Positions 1-8,269 of a DNA stretch of 64,000 nt are shown in pieces. Below the pieces are notes generated by a model. That model worked only from the letters and a program-made list of their open reading frames with translations. It searched no databases and was not told where the DNA came from. The position numbers and the translations under genes are program-made. The stretch covers positions 124,001 through 188,000 of the forward strand of contig NZ_JACVPM010000003.1 in assembly GCF_018881905.1 (NCBI RefSeq). Direction: 5' to 3'. This stretch comes from Polynucleobacter sp. MG-27-Goln-C1 (GTDB lineage: Bacteria > Pseudomonadota > Gammaproteobacteria > Burkholderiales > Burkholderiaceae). The stretch's first letter is position 1; each line of letters begins with the position of its first letter.

Positions 1-335
1 AGTACCTTTGGTAAAGCATAACGCGCCTGAGTATGAGTAGTAGCAATCACAAAGTTGCCTTGATCTTGACTGGCAAAGTCTTTACCAACTCTTCTTAAAG
101 TTTCTACTTCGTCCAGAATGCGCTCAATCGAGGTGAGGATGCGTTTGCCTGGCTCAGTGAGCGAGCGAATGCGTTTGCCGTGGCGTCGGAATATTTCTAC
201 CCCCAGCTCATCTTCTAACTCAATAATTGCCTTAGAGACCCCAGGCTGGGAGGTGAAGAGCGCTTTAGCAGCTGAAGTCAGGTTGAAATTCTGTCTTACA
301 GCTTCGCGAACAAAACGAAATTGGTGAAGATTCAT
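1..335 (-). CDS. cysB: CysB-type LysR transcriptional regulator, partial (N terminus only)
   Basis: This reads leftward from an ATG at 335 and runs off the window edge, leaving about 111 residues. The N terminus is a LysR winged helix-turn-helix: it opens MNLHQFRFVREAV, followed by a helix-turn-helix containing LTSAAKALFTSQPGVSKAI and the ELGVEIFRRHGKRI wing. The opening plus the later TTHTQARYALP stretch is characteristic of CysB/Cbl, which controls sulfate assimilation in response to O-acetylserine or N-acetylserine. CysB versus its paralogue Cbl cannot be settled without the effector domain. It lies 62 bp downstream of lptG on the same strand, so it may share transcription or use a promoter in that AT-rich gap. 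Confidence 0.85.
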   Translation of the reverse strand, partial: MNLHQFRFVREAVRQNFNLTSAAKALFTSQPGVSKAIIELEDELGVEIFRRHGKRIRSLTEPGKRILTSIERILDEVETLRRVGKDFASQDQGNFVIATTHTQARYALPKV

Positions 336-397
336 ATGGATTCCATTCTTTATATCAAATGCGATATATGAATGACATTCTATATGATTTTGAGGTA

Positions 398-1552
398 TTA
401 AGCCCTAGATACCCAACGTAAACCCACAATCGCCAAGATGAAATAAAGCAATGGCGGTGTCAGAGCGGTAAGCAGCGCGGGCCAAGAGCCTAGCAGGCCA
501 ACATTCGAAAAGAGTGAATTAAAGAGCTGAAAGCTCATGCCCAGCATGATGCCGCCAAACACCTTGATGCCAACGCTACCCGCGCGTACCTTGAGGTAAG
601 CAAATGGCAGTGCTAAGGCCAGCATCACGAAGATCGTAAATGGGTAGATGACTTTTTTCCAGAACGCAATAGAGTGACGCTGAGCATCCTGTTTGTTGTC
701 TCTTAGATGAGAAATAAAGCGCCCCAAACTAAAAATAGACATCTTTTCTGGGCTTACCAAAAGCACGCTCAAGATTTGAGGTGTGACTTCAGAATTTAGG
801 CTAACAATTGGATGAACAAAAGTCTGCGCCGAATAGACTGGGTTGAGTGGATCACTCTGTTTGGTTTCTTTAAAGCGAGTTTCGGTGACGTCATCCAGAA
901 TCCAGGTCCCCGTATGATCAAAGCGTCCCGACACAGCGCTTCTAATAGAAAGTAGGCGATATGCATCATCAAATTCGTACATGCGAATATTTTTGATTTC
1001 GTTATCTTGTTCGATCTTGCCAACGTTGACATAGCGAACTCCCGGCCTAATCGGCCCACTACCATCTTCATCTCGCAAACGATCTTTTACCCAGACCCCA
1101 GTTTTAAATTGGGAGCTATAAGATGAACCTAAAGCCTTCATGCGAATCTGCTCTGACAGATTCTCTGTATAGGGTCCTAGCCACTCACTCATGACGAGCG
1201 TCAGAACAATTAGCGGTAATGAAATTTTAGCTAGAGTAGTCAAGCCTCTGCGCATATCCAATCCAGCAATACGCAAGATCGTGAACTCAGACTGGCTTGC
1301 TAGCATGGCAAATACATAAATACTTCCAATCAAACCAGCGATTGGAATGATCTCGGAAATGCGGCTGGGGGCCTTCAATAAAACGTGTAGAAGCGCTAAT
1401 GGCAGAGTGTATTGACCCTTTACCGAACCAAGCTCGCTGAGGATGTCAAAAAACAAAAACAGTGCCACCAAGGCAAATAGGATGAAGCCAAAGGCAGCAT
1501 AGATCTGCCTAGCCAAGTAGCGTTCAAAGATGTATGGAAATAGATATTTCAT
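398..1552 (-). CDS. lptG: LPS export ABC transporter permease LptG
   Basis: 384 residues, the normal length for LptG. LptG and LptF form the inner-membrane permease of the LptB2FG complex, which extracts lipopolysaccharide and passes it to LptC and the periplasmic bridge. The N terminus (MKYLFPYIFERYLARQIYAAF) has the coupling-helix and first membrane segment typical of YjgP/YjgQ permeases. Membrane segments appear near residues 15-35, 60-80 and 100-120, then a soluble periplasmic beta-jellyroll region (about 130-270), then three segments at the C terminus. Its ATG overlaps the lptF stop by 4 nt, so the two are translationally coupled. Confidence 0.93.
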   Translation of the reverse strand: MKYLFPYIFERYLARQIYAAFGFILFALVALFLFFDILSELGSVKGQYTLPLALLHVLLKAPSRISEIIPIAGLIGSIYVFAMLASQSEFTILRIAGLDMRRGLTTLAKISLPLIVLTLVMSEWLGPYTENLSEQIRMKALGSSYSSQFKTGVWVKDRLRDEDGSGPIRPGVRYVNVGKIEQDNEIKNIRMYEFDDAYRLLSIRSAVSGRFDHTGTWILDDVTETRFKETKQSDPLNPVYSAQTFVHPIVSLNSEVTPQILSVLLVSPEKMSIFSLGRFISHLRDNKQDAQRHSIAFWKKVIYPFTIFVMLALALPFAYLKVRAGSVGIKVFGGIMLGMSFQLFNSLFSNVGLLGSWPALLTALTPPLLYFILAIVGLRWVSRA

Positions 1553-2664
1553 CTATTGGCCAAGAATGAAGGTAGTTGACGGCGCCACCATTTCAGTGAG
1601 GGGTTGATGCGATTGCGGATGAGTAAAAAAGCAATACTAAAGGCGAGGGCGTGTATGGGCCAAGCTGCTACAAAAACATTTACCTTACCTTGCGACACAA
1701 AGTTTTGCGTGAGGTTGAGAAGGTTGCTATAGATAAGGTAAATCAGCACGGCATAAAACATCGCAGTGTAGTTACCAAGCCTAGGGTTGACGTAGGCAAG
1801 TGGTATGGCAATTAGCACTAGGCCTAAAGCCATTAACGGTAAACCGATACGCCAGAGTAATTCAGCGCGATTGGGGTTGATTGTGTCGGCGCTGGAATCG
1901 TTCCAAAGTTCGGAGACTGTTTTTTCACGATCACGTGGGGCTGGATCAAGAACGCTTTTGCTTTGAATGTGCGTGCTGTACTCAGCAAACTCTAGAATTC
2001 TGAAATCAGGTTGTGTGGGCACCCCCTCGTAGCGGCGACCATTATTGAGCACGATGGATTTGCCACCCCCTTTTGCACCCTCAATAAATCCAGTAGAGGC
2101 AACGGCGACGCTCAGTCGACCATTCTTAGTTTCTGCGGCAAAGATATTTTTAACTTCACTTTTATCAACATCCAGTTCCTCAATGAAAAATACGCGCTCT
2201 GCCTTGGCGGATTCTCTAAATTGACCAGCGGCAACCATGGAAACGTCACTGCGTTGCTGAAATCTTTGGCTAATCAGAGTGGATTCACGATTAGCCCAAG
2301 GCCAAACAAAGAGAGCCAGTAGGGCGATGATGATGATGAGGGGTGTCGCAAAACGCAGGATTGGTCTAATCAGACTGGCAATACTGAGGCCGCTTGCAAA
2401 CCAAACAATCATTTCAGAATCTTTGTACCAACGCACCAGCACAATTAAGACAGCCACAAATAGAGAGACCGTGAGCAAAACGGCCATATAACCGAGAGTA
2501 GCTAGGGCTATGAGAACTAGGGCATCCTCTGGGTTTACTGCGCCATTTGCTGCAAAGCCCAGAATTCGGATGACCAGGGTGGTAATCATGATGGTTACCA
2601 AGACCAAAAAAACACCGCCAGTCGTAAAACTGAGTTCGCGGCGAAGGGCTTGGTGAAAAATCAT
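1549..2664 (-). CDS. lptF: LPS export ABC transporter permease LptF
   Basis: 371 residues. It is the partner permease of LptG, with the same plan: three N-terminal membrane segments (roughly 15-35, 50-75, 95-120), a periplasmic jellyroll domain (about 130-260), and three C-terminal segments starting near residue 275. It begins MIFHQALRRELSFTTGGVF, typical of betaproteobacterial LptF. It is the first gene of the leftward lptF-lptG(-cysB) unit and is divergent from pepA across 118 bp, an arrangement common in proteobacteria. No strong Shine-Dalgarno is visible before the ATG at 2664. Confidence 0.93.
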   Translation of the reverse strand: MIFHQALRRELSFTTGGVFLVLVTIMITTLVIRILGFAANGAVNPEDALVLIALATLGYMAVLLTVSLFVAVLIVLVRWYKDSEMIVWFASGLSIASLIRPILRFATPLIIIIALLALFVWPWANRESTLISQRFQQRSDVSMVAAGQFRESAKAERVFFIEELDVDKSEVKNIFAAETKNGRLSVAVASTGFIEGAKGGGKSIVLNNGRRYEGVPTQPDFRILEFAEYSTHIQSKSVLDPAPRDREKTVSELWNDSSADTINPNRAELLWRIGLPLMALGLVLIAIPLAYVNPRLGNYTAMFYAVLIYLIYSNLLNLTQNFVSQGKVNVFVAAWPIHALAFSIAFLLIRNRINPSLKWWRRQLPSFLANR

Positions 2665-2782
2665 GAATTAATAGTGAATTGGCTGTTATGGGCTCACTCA
2701 AGATGTGAACCTGCATCTCGGAGGATAATGGATAAACACCCATTTTTTCCCTTGAATTGACTTAAAAATACCGTAAGACATT

Positions 2783-4384
2783 ATGACTATTCAATTTAGC
2801 ACCAAGATTTTCGCGCAAGCCGATCTAAATAACCCCAAACAACTTAAGGCGAGCCTGAGTACTCTGTTGGCGCAGAGCTCTGATTGCCTGGTTTTGGCCT
2901 ACTCAAAGGCGGATTTAGATGCTTTGACGGCAAGCAAATCCAAGTCTGGACTTTTAGTCGAGTTGGATCGCTTGCTTGGTGGCTCGGTTACCCATGCAAA
3001 TTTGGTGGGCGATCTCGACAGTCAGTCAGCCTCTACCTGTGTAATTCGTGCTGAAAAATCCTGGGCAACTTCTGGCGCAAAGGTTAAACGCATTCTTTTA
3101 GTGTCCCTGGGAGATGTTGCTCCTGCTAGCGCGCGTAGCCTCAATGCCTACTCAAAAATTGCTCGCGCTGCATTAAAGCAGTTAAGTGGTGGCTCGATCC
3201 AAAGTGCTTTGTGGTTTATCCCTAGTTTTGCTTTTGGACACCGTGCTGAGTTCATGGCCGAAGAAGTGCGCTTAACAATTCAATATGCTGGTGATCAGGC
3301 TTATCGCTTTGGAGTGCGTCAACCTGCCATGAAATTCAAAGCTAAAGACAAAGCAGATACTTTTACTCATCTCACCTTTGCAGGTAACGATACTTGCGCC
3401 AAGGAGTTGAAGGCTGCTGTGCCAGAGGGTGCGGCAATGGTGGAGGGTATGAACTTAGCCAAAGACTTAGGCAATCTACCTCCGAATATTTGTACCCCAA
3501 CTTACTTGGGTAAAGCAGCGCAAGGCCTGAGCAAAAAGAATGGTCTCAAGGTTGAGGTCCTAGGTCGTAAGCAAATTGAAGCCTTGGGTATGGGCTCATT
3601 TTTATCAGTAGCCAAGGGTTCAGATACGCCGCCACAATTTATTGTGATGCGTCACCAGGGTGGTAAAGCGGGTGAGGCTCCGATTGTGTTGGTGGGTAAA
3701 GGAATTACTTTTGACACCGGCGGAATCTCTCTGAAGCCTGGTGAAGCTATGGATGAGATGAAGTACGACATGTGCGGCGCTGCATCTGTGATTGGCACTA
3801 TGTATGCAGCTGCCTTGATGAAGTTGAAAAAGAATGTCATCGGTGTCATTCCAACTTGTGAAAACATGCCATCTGGCCAAGCTACTCGTCCAGGTGACAT
3901 TGTGAAGAGCATGTCAGGGCAAACAATTGAAATTCTGAATACGGATGCTGAAGGTCGCTTGATCTTGTGTGATGCCCTAACTTACGTAGAGCGCTTTAAG
4001 CCTAAGGCGGTGATTGATGTGGCTACTTTAACGGGTGCTTGCATCATTGCATTGGGCCATGTGCACAGCGGTGTGTTCTCTGATGATGAAGGTTTGGTCA
4101 GTGCACTTACTAAGGCGGGCCATGCTTCTTTAGATACCGTGTGGCGCTTACCTTTGGATGCGGCATACCACGAGCAACTCAAATCTAATTTCGCAGATGT
4201 GGCCAATATTGGCGGACGCCCAGCGGGTAGTGTTACTGCGGCCTGCTTCTTGTCGCGCTTTACTGAAAAATATAAATGGGCTCACTTAGATATCGCTGGT
4301 ACTGCTTGGAAAAGTGGCGCCGCTAAAGGTTCAACTGGGCGCCCAGTGCCATTGCTCGTAAATTACTTGCTAGAACAAAAGTAG
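2783..4384 (+). CDS. pepA: Leucyl aminopeptidase (M17 family) PepA
   Basis: 533 residues. A two-zinc (or Mn) cytosolic aminopeptidase that removes N-terminal residues from peptides; in E. coli PepA is also a DNA-binding co-regulator. The C-terminal catalytic domain carries the M17 hallmarks: VGKGITFDTGGISLKPG (metal ligands K and D), the helix with MKYDMCGAASV, and the signature NTDAEGRLILCDAL. The N-terminal macro-like domain occupies about residues 1-190. The chain is somewhat longer than E. coli PepA (503 aa), mainly in the N-terminal half. holC follows 12 bp downstream, the usual pepA-holC pairing. Confidence 0.95.
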   Translation: MTIQFSTKIFAQADLNNPKQLKASLSTLLAQSSDCLVLAYSKADLDALTASKSKSGLLVELDRLLGGSVTHANLVGDLDSQSASTCVIRAEKSWATSGAKVKRILLVSLGDVAPASARSLNAYSKIARAALKQLSGGSIQSALWFIPSFAFGHRAEFMAEEVRLTIQYAGDQAYRFGVRQPAMKFKAKDKADTFTHLTFAGNDTCAKELKAAVPEGAAMVEGMNLAKDLGNLPPNICTPTYLGKAAQGLSKKNGLKVEVLGRKQIEALGMGSFLSVAKGSDTPPQFIVMRHQGGKAGEAPIVLVGKGITFDTGGISLKPGEAMDEMKYDMCGAASVIGTMYAAALMKLKKNVIGVIPTCENMPSGQATRPGDIVKSMSGQTIEILNTDAEGRLILCDALTYVERFKPKAVIDVATLTGACIIALGHVHSGVFSDDEGLVSALTKAGHASLDTVWRLPLDAAYHEQLKSNFADVANIGGRPAGSVTAACFLSRFTEKYKWAHLDIAGTAWKSGAAKGSTGRPVPLLVNYLLEQK

Positions 4385-4396
4385 AAGACAGCGCTG

Positions 4397-4861
4397 ATGG
4401 CCCGCATTGATTTTCATAGCAATGTTAGCGATAAGCTGGAATACGCCTGTCGCTTAACACGCAAGATCTGGAGTGCTACACCCGCTGGCGAACCCGTGCG
4501 TCATATCGTGATGGTGGGTGAGAAGGCGGATCTCAAAAAGCTAGATGAGCTTCTATGGGCATTTAGTGCGGTGGATTTCTTGCCCCATTGTTTTATTGAT
4601 GATGAGGCGGCAATCGATACACCTATTTTGCTGACAGATGATTTCTTGTCACCAGCTTTATCTCAGCTACCACATGCAGACGTTCTGATTCATCTGGGGA
4701 TGCGTATGCCTTCTGATGTTCCGGGATTGCTTGCACGCTTTCCTCGCATTGTTGAGGTTGTGACTATCAATGAGGCGGAGCGCCTTGCAGGTCGCGAGCG
4801 CTATAAAGCCTATCGCGACTTAGGTCATGAATTGCATAACTTTGATCAATCTAAAGCGTGA
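4397..4861 (+). CDS. holC: DNA polymerase III subunit chi
   Basis: 154 residues, close to the family norm of about 145-150. HolC (chi) links the clamp loader (through psi) to single-stranded DNA-binding protein at the replication fork. The start MARIDFHSNVSDKLEYACRLTRK and the segment DELLWAFSAVDFLPHC match the HolC pattern in which the first strand and helix form a purine-nucleotide-like fold. It is 12 bp after pepA and 19 bp before lgt on the same strand, so pepA-holC-lgt is probably one transcript. Confidence 0.9.
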   Translation: MARIDFHSNVSDKLEYACRLTRKIWSATPAGEPVRHIVMVGEKADLKKLDELLWAFSAVDFLPHCFIDDEAAIDTPILLTDDFLSPALSQLPHADVLIHLGMRMPSDVPGLLARFPRIVEVVTINEAERLAGRERYKAYRDLGHELHNFDQSKA

Positions 4862-4880
4862 TCATTAACCATCTCCAAGT

Positions 4881-5678
4881 ATGTTGATTCATCCAGAATT
4901 TGATCCTGCCGCAATTCGGATTGGCTCGTTTGCCATCCATTGGTATGGCTTGATGTATCTCTTAGCTTTTACTCAATTTTTATTGTTAGGTCGTCTGCGT
5001 ATACGCGCTGCGCAATATCAATCTTTAGGTTGGTCATACAAAGATCTTGAAGATCTTCTGTTTGCCGGTGTTTTGGGTGTCGTGCTTGGCGGGCGTTTGG
5101 GTTACACCCTGTTTTATATGCCCGCTTACTATTTTGCAAACCCCCTGAGTATCTTCAAGATATGGGAGGGCGGCATGTCCTTTCATGGAGGACTGCTCGG
5201 CGTTTTGCTGGCATTGCTCTGGTTTGCTTATCGTCGTAAGGTTTCATTCTTTGTTGTGAGTGACTTAGTTGCGCCACTAGTACCTTTTGGTTTGGCATTT
5301 GGCCGCTTGGGTAATTTCATCAATGGGGAGCTGTGGGGTAGGCCGACAGACTTGCCTTGGGCCATGGTGTTTCCAATGGTTGACTCCATTCCCCGTCACC
5401 CTTCTCAGATCTATCAGTTCTTTGGCGAAGGCATTTGTTTGGGCATTGTTCTGTGGATCTATTCCAGCAAGCCACGTCGGGTGGGGCAGGTTTCAGGATT
5501 GTTTTTGTTGGGCTATGGACTTTGCCGCTTTTTAGCAGAATTTGCCCGTGAGCCCGATGCCTTCTTGGGCCTCTTGGGTCTTGGCCTGTCCATGGGGCAG
5601 TGGCTTTCGGTGCCCATGATAATTTTCGGAATTTACCTTATAGTGAGAGTAAATACGAAAAACGGCAGCTATCAGTAG
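4881..5678 (+). CDS. lgt: Prolipoprotein diacylglyceryl transferase
   Basis: 265 residues, about seven membrane segments. Lgt transfers diacylglyceryl from phosphatidylglycerol to the lipobox cysteine of prolipoproteins in the inner membrane, the first step of lipoprotein maturation. Visible hallmarks are MSFHGGLLG (His102, equivalent to E. coli His103) and the Lgt signature [20 protein letters not shown] starting at Gly141, containing the essential Arg. The C terminus has the expected FAREPD motif and a final membrane helix. It ends the pepA-holC-lgt run; a 20-nt region with a 7-bp hairpin (5709-5728) follows, without a clear U tract. Confidence 0.96.
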   Translation: MLIHPEFDPAAIRIGSFAIHWYGLMYLLAFTQFLLLGRLRIRAAQYQSLGWSYKDLEDLLFAGVLGVVLGGRLGYTLFYMPAYYFANPLSIFKIWEGGMSFHGGLLGVLLALLWFAYRRKVSFFVVSDLVAPLVPFGLAFGRLGNFINGELWGRPTDLPWAMVFPMVDSIPRHPSQIYQFFGEGICLGIVLWIYSSKPRRVGQVSGLFLLGYGLCRFLAEFAREPDAFLGLLGLGLSMGQWLSVPMIIFGIYLIVRVNTKNGSYQ

Positions 5679-5708
5679 TTAAAAAACGGTTTTTCTGGGT
5701 CTTTTGTA

Positions 5709-5728
5709 GCCAATTCCTTAAAATTGGC
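5709..5728. other. Hairpin between lgt and mcd
   Basis: The inverted repeat GCCAATT / AATTGGC has a 6-nt loop and sits in the 129-bp gap after lgt. No uridine run follows, so it is only a weak candidate for a transcription end or RNA-stability element. The mcd ribosome-binding site GAAGGA lies well downstream of it. Confidence 0.3.
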
Positions 5729-5807
5729 CAGATTCCCCATGAAAACATCAGCTATTTGATGAATTTGCCCGATTTCTGACTATTTCCACCTCAACTGAAG
5801 GATATTC

Positions 5808-7112
5808 ATGCTGGAGAAGCTAACAAAAGCTCGAAATTTGTCTAAGGCAAATAACGCCATTAAGCGTTTGATATCTGAGCGAGGCGAATCGAATGCCCTC
5901 AGCATGGCTGATGATGTGGTTAATAACTACCGTAAATTAACTAAAGATCAGTACGTATCTTTTTTCACTTTTCTTTTTGAAAAGCTAAATCCTCAGGCTG
6001 ATGCGGTGCTGAAAGCGGCACAAAATTTTGTTGCTGATTCCAGTGCACGTAATTACATTCAGCTGCAAAAAGTTTCTGAGTCTCCTCGCCAAGAATTTTT
6101 TCGCCGCCTCAATCGCGCTAGTCAGGGCACTGCTGCCGTAGTGGAAATGCGCCGAGATTTATTGCAATTACTTGATAAAAAACCAGAGTTAGCCGCAGTC
6201 GATTTTGATTTACGTCATCTCCTATCTTCATGGTTCAATCCGGGTTTTCTAAAAATGCATCGGGTTGACTGGAAGTCCCCAGCTGAGGTGCTCGAGAAGC
6301 TCATTAAGCATGAGGCAGTGCATGCTATTGATGGTTGGGATGACTTGCGTCGTCGCCTCCAGCCAGATCGTCGTTGCTTCGCTTTCTTTCATCCTCAACT
6401 TCCTAGTGAGCCTCTGATTTTTGTTGAAGTTGCGCTATTGCCTGAGATTCCAACGGTGATTACTCCGTTAGTGGACAAGAAGGCGGATGTAGTGGATCAA
6501 ACCTCTCAATACAAGGTTGCAGTTTTTTATTCCATCAGTAACTGTGAGCCCGGACTTCGCGGTGTTTCGATGGGTAACTTTTTAATTAAGCGGGTAGCAG
6601 AGCAGTTGCATGCTGAATTCCCTGGAATAAAAACCTTTGTAACTTTATCCCCAATTCCAGGGTTTATGGATTGGGTTGCCGCAGGTGCGAATTTAGGTGA
6701 GGGTGTTCCAGCTGAAAGATTGAAGCCAAATCTCAAGATCGCAAGAGATGCTGCTTTGGCAGTACTAAAGCTCGAGAGTCAATCTTGGAGCGAGCGCTTA
6801 GCAGGTGGCTGGCATCCAGATCTTGCCTCTGAGAAAGAAAAAGCAGCTTTATTGAGCTTGGCAAGTATGTATTTAGGTCTTGCCTCCACCGGGCGTGATG
6901 GTAATCCAGTGGCGAAGTTTCATTTGGGTAATGGCGCGAAGTTGCACCTAGTGAACTGGGCGGGTGATTTATCCCGTAAAGGATTGCGCCAGTCTGCTGG
7001 CCTGATGGTGAATTACCTGTATGACTTAGGAAGCGTGGAAGATAATCATGAACGCTTCGCCAATGGTGAAATTGTGTATTCCAAAGCCGTAGGTCGCTTA
7101 ATGGCGCCCTAG
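5808..7112 (+). CDS. Malonyl-CoA decarboxylase
   Basis: 434 residues, a bacterial-length malonyl-CoA decarboxylase (MCD/MatA family) converting malonyl-CoA to acetyl-CoA and CO2. An all-helical N-terminal domain (about 1-160) precedes a GNAT-like catalytic domain. Within the latter are FYSISNCEPGLRGVSMGNF, FVTLSPIPGFMDW and HLGNGAKLHLVNWAGD, which carry the Ser and His expected in the MCD active site. There is no organelle-type presequence. GAAGGA precedes the ATG at 5808. With the downstream malonyl-CoA synthetase it forms a complete malonate-to-acetyl-CoA route. The gene is often called mcd or matA; I leave the symbol blank because usage varies. Confidence 0.93.
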   Translation: MLEKLTKARNLSKANNAIKRLISERGESNALSMADDVVNNYRKLTKDQYVSFFTFLFEKLNPQADAVLKAAQNFVADSSARNYIQLQKVSESPRQEFFRRLNRASQGTAAVVEMRRDLLQLLDKKPELAAVDFDLRHLLSSWFNPGFLKMHRVDWKSPAEVLEKLIKHEAVHAIDGWDDLRRRLQPDRRCFAFFHPQLPSEPLIFVEVALLPEIPTVITPLVDKKADVVDQTSQYKVAVFYSISNCEPGLRGVSMGNFLIKRVAEQLHAEFPGIKTFVTLSPIPGFMDWVAAGANLGEGVPAERLKPNLKIARDAALAVLKLESQSWSERLAGGWHPDLASEKEKAALLSLASMYLGLASTGRDGNPVAKFHLGNGAKLHLVNWAGDLSRKGLRQSAGLMVNYLYDLGSVEDNHERFANGEIVYSKAVGRLMAP

Positions 7113-7168
7113 TGTTAACGCTAGGGCTAACTTCTGCTGAAAAGCGGAAGTCCCCTTAGAATAAGGGG
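7107..7168. other. Three consecutive hairpins between mcd and the Bug gene
   Basis: Three inverted repeats follow one another: CCCTAGTG / CGCTAGGG (7107-7126, 4-nt loop, overlapping the mcd stop), CTTCTGC / GCGGAAG (7131-7150) and CCCCTTA / TAAGGGG (7152-7168, 3-nt loop). None is followed by a long U run. They may stabilise the mcd mRNA end or attenuate read-through into the binding-protein gene. Confidence 0.45.
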
Positions 7169-7231
7169 TTAATAGTTAGTTGTGAAAACAAAAACCAACG
7201 CAATAGTTGGTAAAAGATAAAGGAGACAAGC

Positions 7232-8230
7232 ATGTTTACTAAAACAAACAGCAATTCTGCATTCTCATTAAGCACTTTGAAAAAAGCGCTGTTTTTAATT
7301 TGCGCTGCCCCTCTTGCCGTGATGGCTCAAGAGTGGCCAAACAAACCAATTACTTTTGTTGTGCCTTTTCCTGCTGGTGGTGGTACTGATGCCTTTGCCC
7401 GTCCTTTGGCTGCGCAACTAACAAAGCAGTTGGGCAAGCAAATCATCATCGATAACCGTGGCGGCGCTGGCGGTACATTGGGTGCATCCTTGGCTGCTAA
7501 AGCGGCTCCAGATGGCTACAGCTTTTTTGTTGGTGCGGCTCATCATGCAATCGCTCCCTCCATGTATCCAAACTTGGATTACGACATTGAGAAAAGCTTT
7601 ATCCCGGTTGCAATGATTGCTAGCCCACCTCAAGTCATCGTGGTGAACCCAAAGAATGTTCAAGTTAAAAACTTAAAAGAATTTATTGAACTCTTGAAAA
7701 AGAATCCAGGTAAGTTCAACTACGCTAGTGCTGGTAATGGCTCTTCACATCACTTGGCTGGTGAGCAGTTTAAAATGTTGACCAAAACCTTTATTACTCA
7801 CATTCCTTATCGCGGTGCAGGCCCGGCTATGCAAGACCTGATTGCAGGCCAGGTCGATGTGGAGTTTGATGGTTTAGGCTCATCAGCAGCACAAATCAAA
7901 AATGGTTCAATCGTTGCTTTAGCGGTTGCATCTCAGAAGCGTTCTGCTGCATTTCCAAATGTACCTACAGCGGCTGAGGCTGGTTTAGTGGGCTACGAGG
8001 TGTCAACTTGGTATGGCCTGTTTGCTCCTAAGGGAACTCCTCAGCCTATCGTTGACAAGATGATTGCTGAGGTGCAAAAAGCACTCAATACCCCTGAGTT
8101 GAAAACAATTTGGACCAACAACGGTTCAGATACACCAACTTTGACTGGTGATGCTTTTGGCAAATTTGTATCCGCTGATATTAAGCGTTGGGCTGCAGTG
8201 GCTAAGGCCTCTGGCGCAAAGCTTGATTAA
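7232..8230 (+). CDS. Bug/TctC-family periplasmic solute-binding protein
   Basis: 332 residues. A signal peptide is clear: basic N terminus, hydrophobic stretch about 18-30 and a VMA cleavage site near residue 32, giving a mature start QEWPNKPITFVVPFPAGGG. That is the Bug (Bordetella uptake gene) consensus, where the PAGGGTD loop contacts a carboxylate. These proteins feed carboxylates to tripartite tricarboxylate transporters (TctAB). No tctA or tctB is adjacent, so it is solitary here. Its place between malonyl-CoA decarboxylase and malonyl-CoA synthetase suggests malonate or a related dicarboxylate as ligand (inference). A strong AAGGAG site precedes the ATG at 7232. Confidence 0.92.
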   Translation: MFTKTNSNSAFSLSTLKKALFLICAAPLAVMAQEWPNKPITFVVPFPAGGGTDAFARPLAAQLTKQLGKQIIIDNRGGAGGTLGASLAAKAAPDGYSFFVGAAHHAIAPSMYPNLDYDIEKSFIPVAMIASPPQVIVVNPKNVQVKNLKEFIELLKKNPGKFNYASAGNGSSHHLAGEQFKMLTKTFITHIPYRGAGPAMQDLIAGQVDVEFDGLGSSAAQIKNGSIVALAVASQKRSAAFPNVPTAAEAGLVGYEVSTWYGLFAPKGTPQPIVDKMIAEVQKALNTPELKTIWTNNGSDTPTLTGDAFGKFVSADIKRWAAVAKASGAKLD

Positions 8231-8269
8231 CAATTTGATTTAATTTACTGGTTTGGATTTGAGGCTCTA

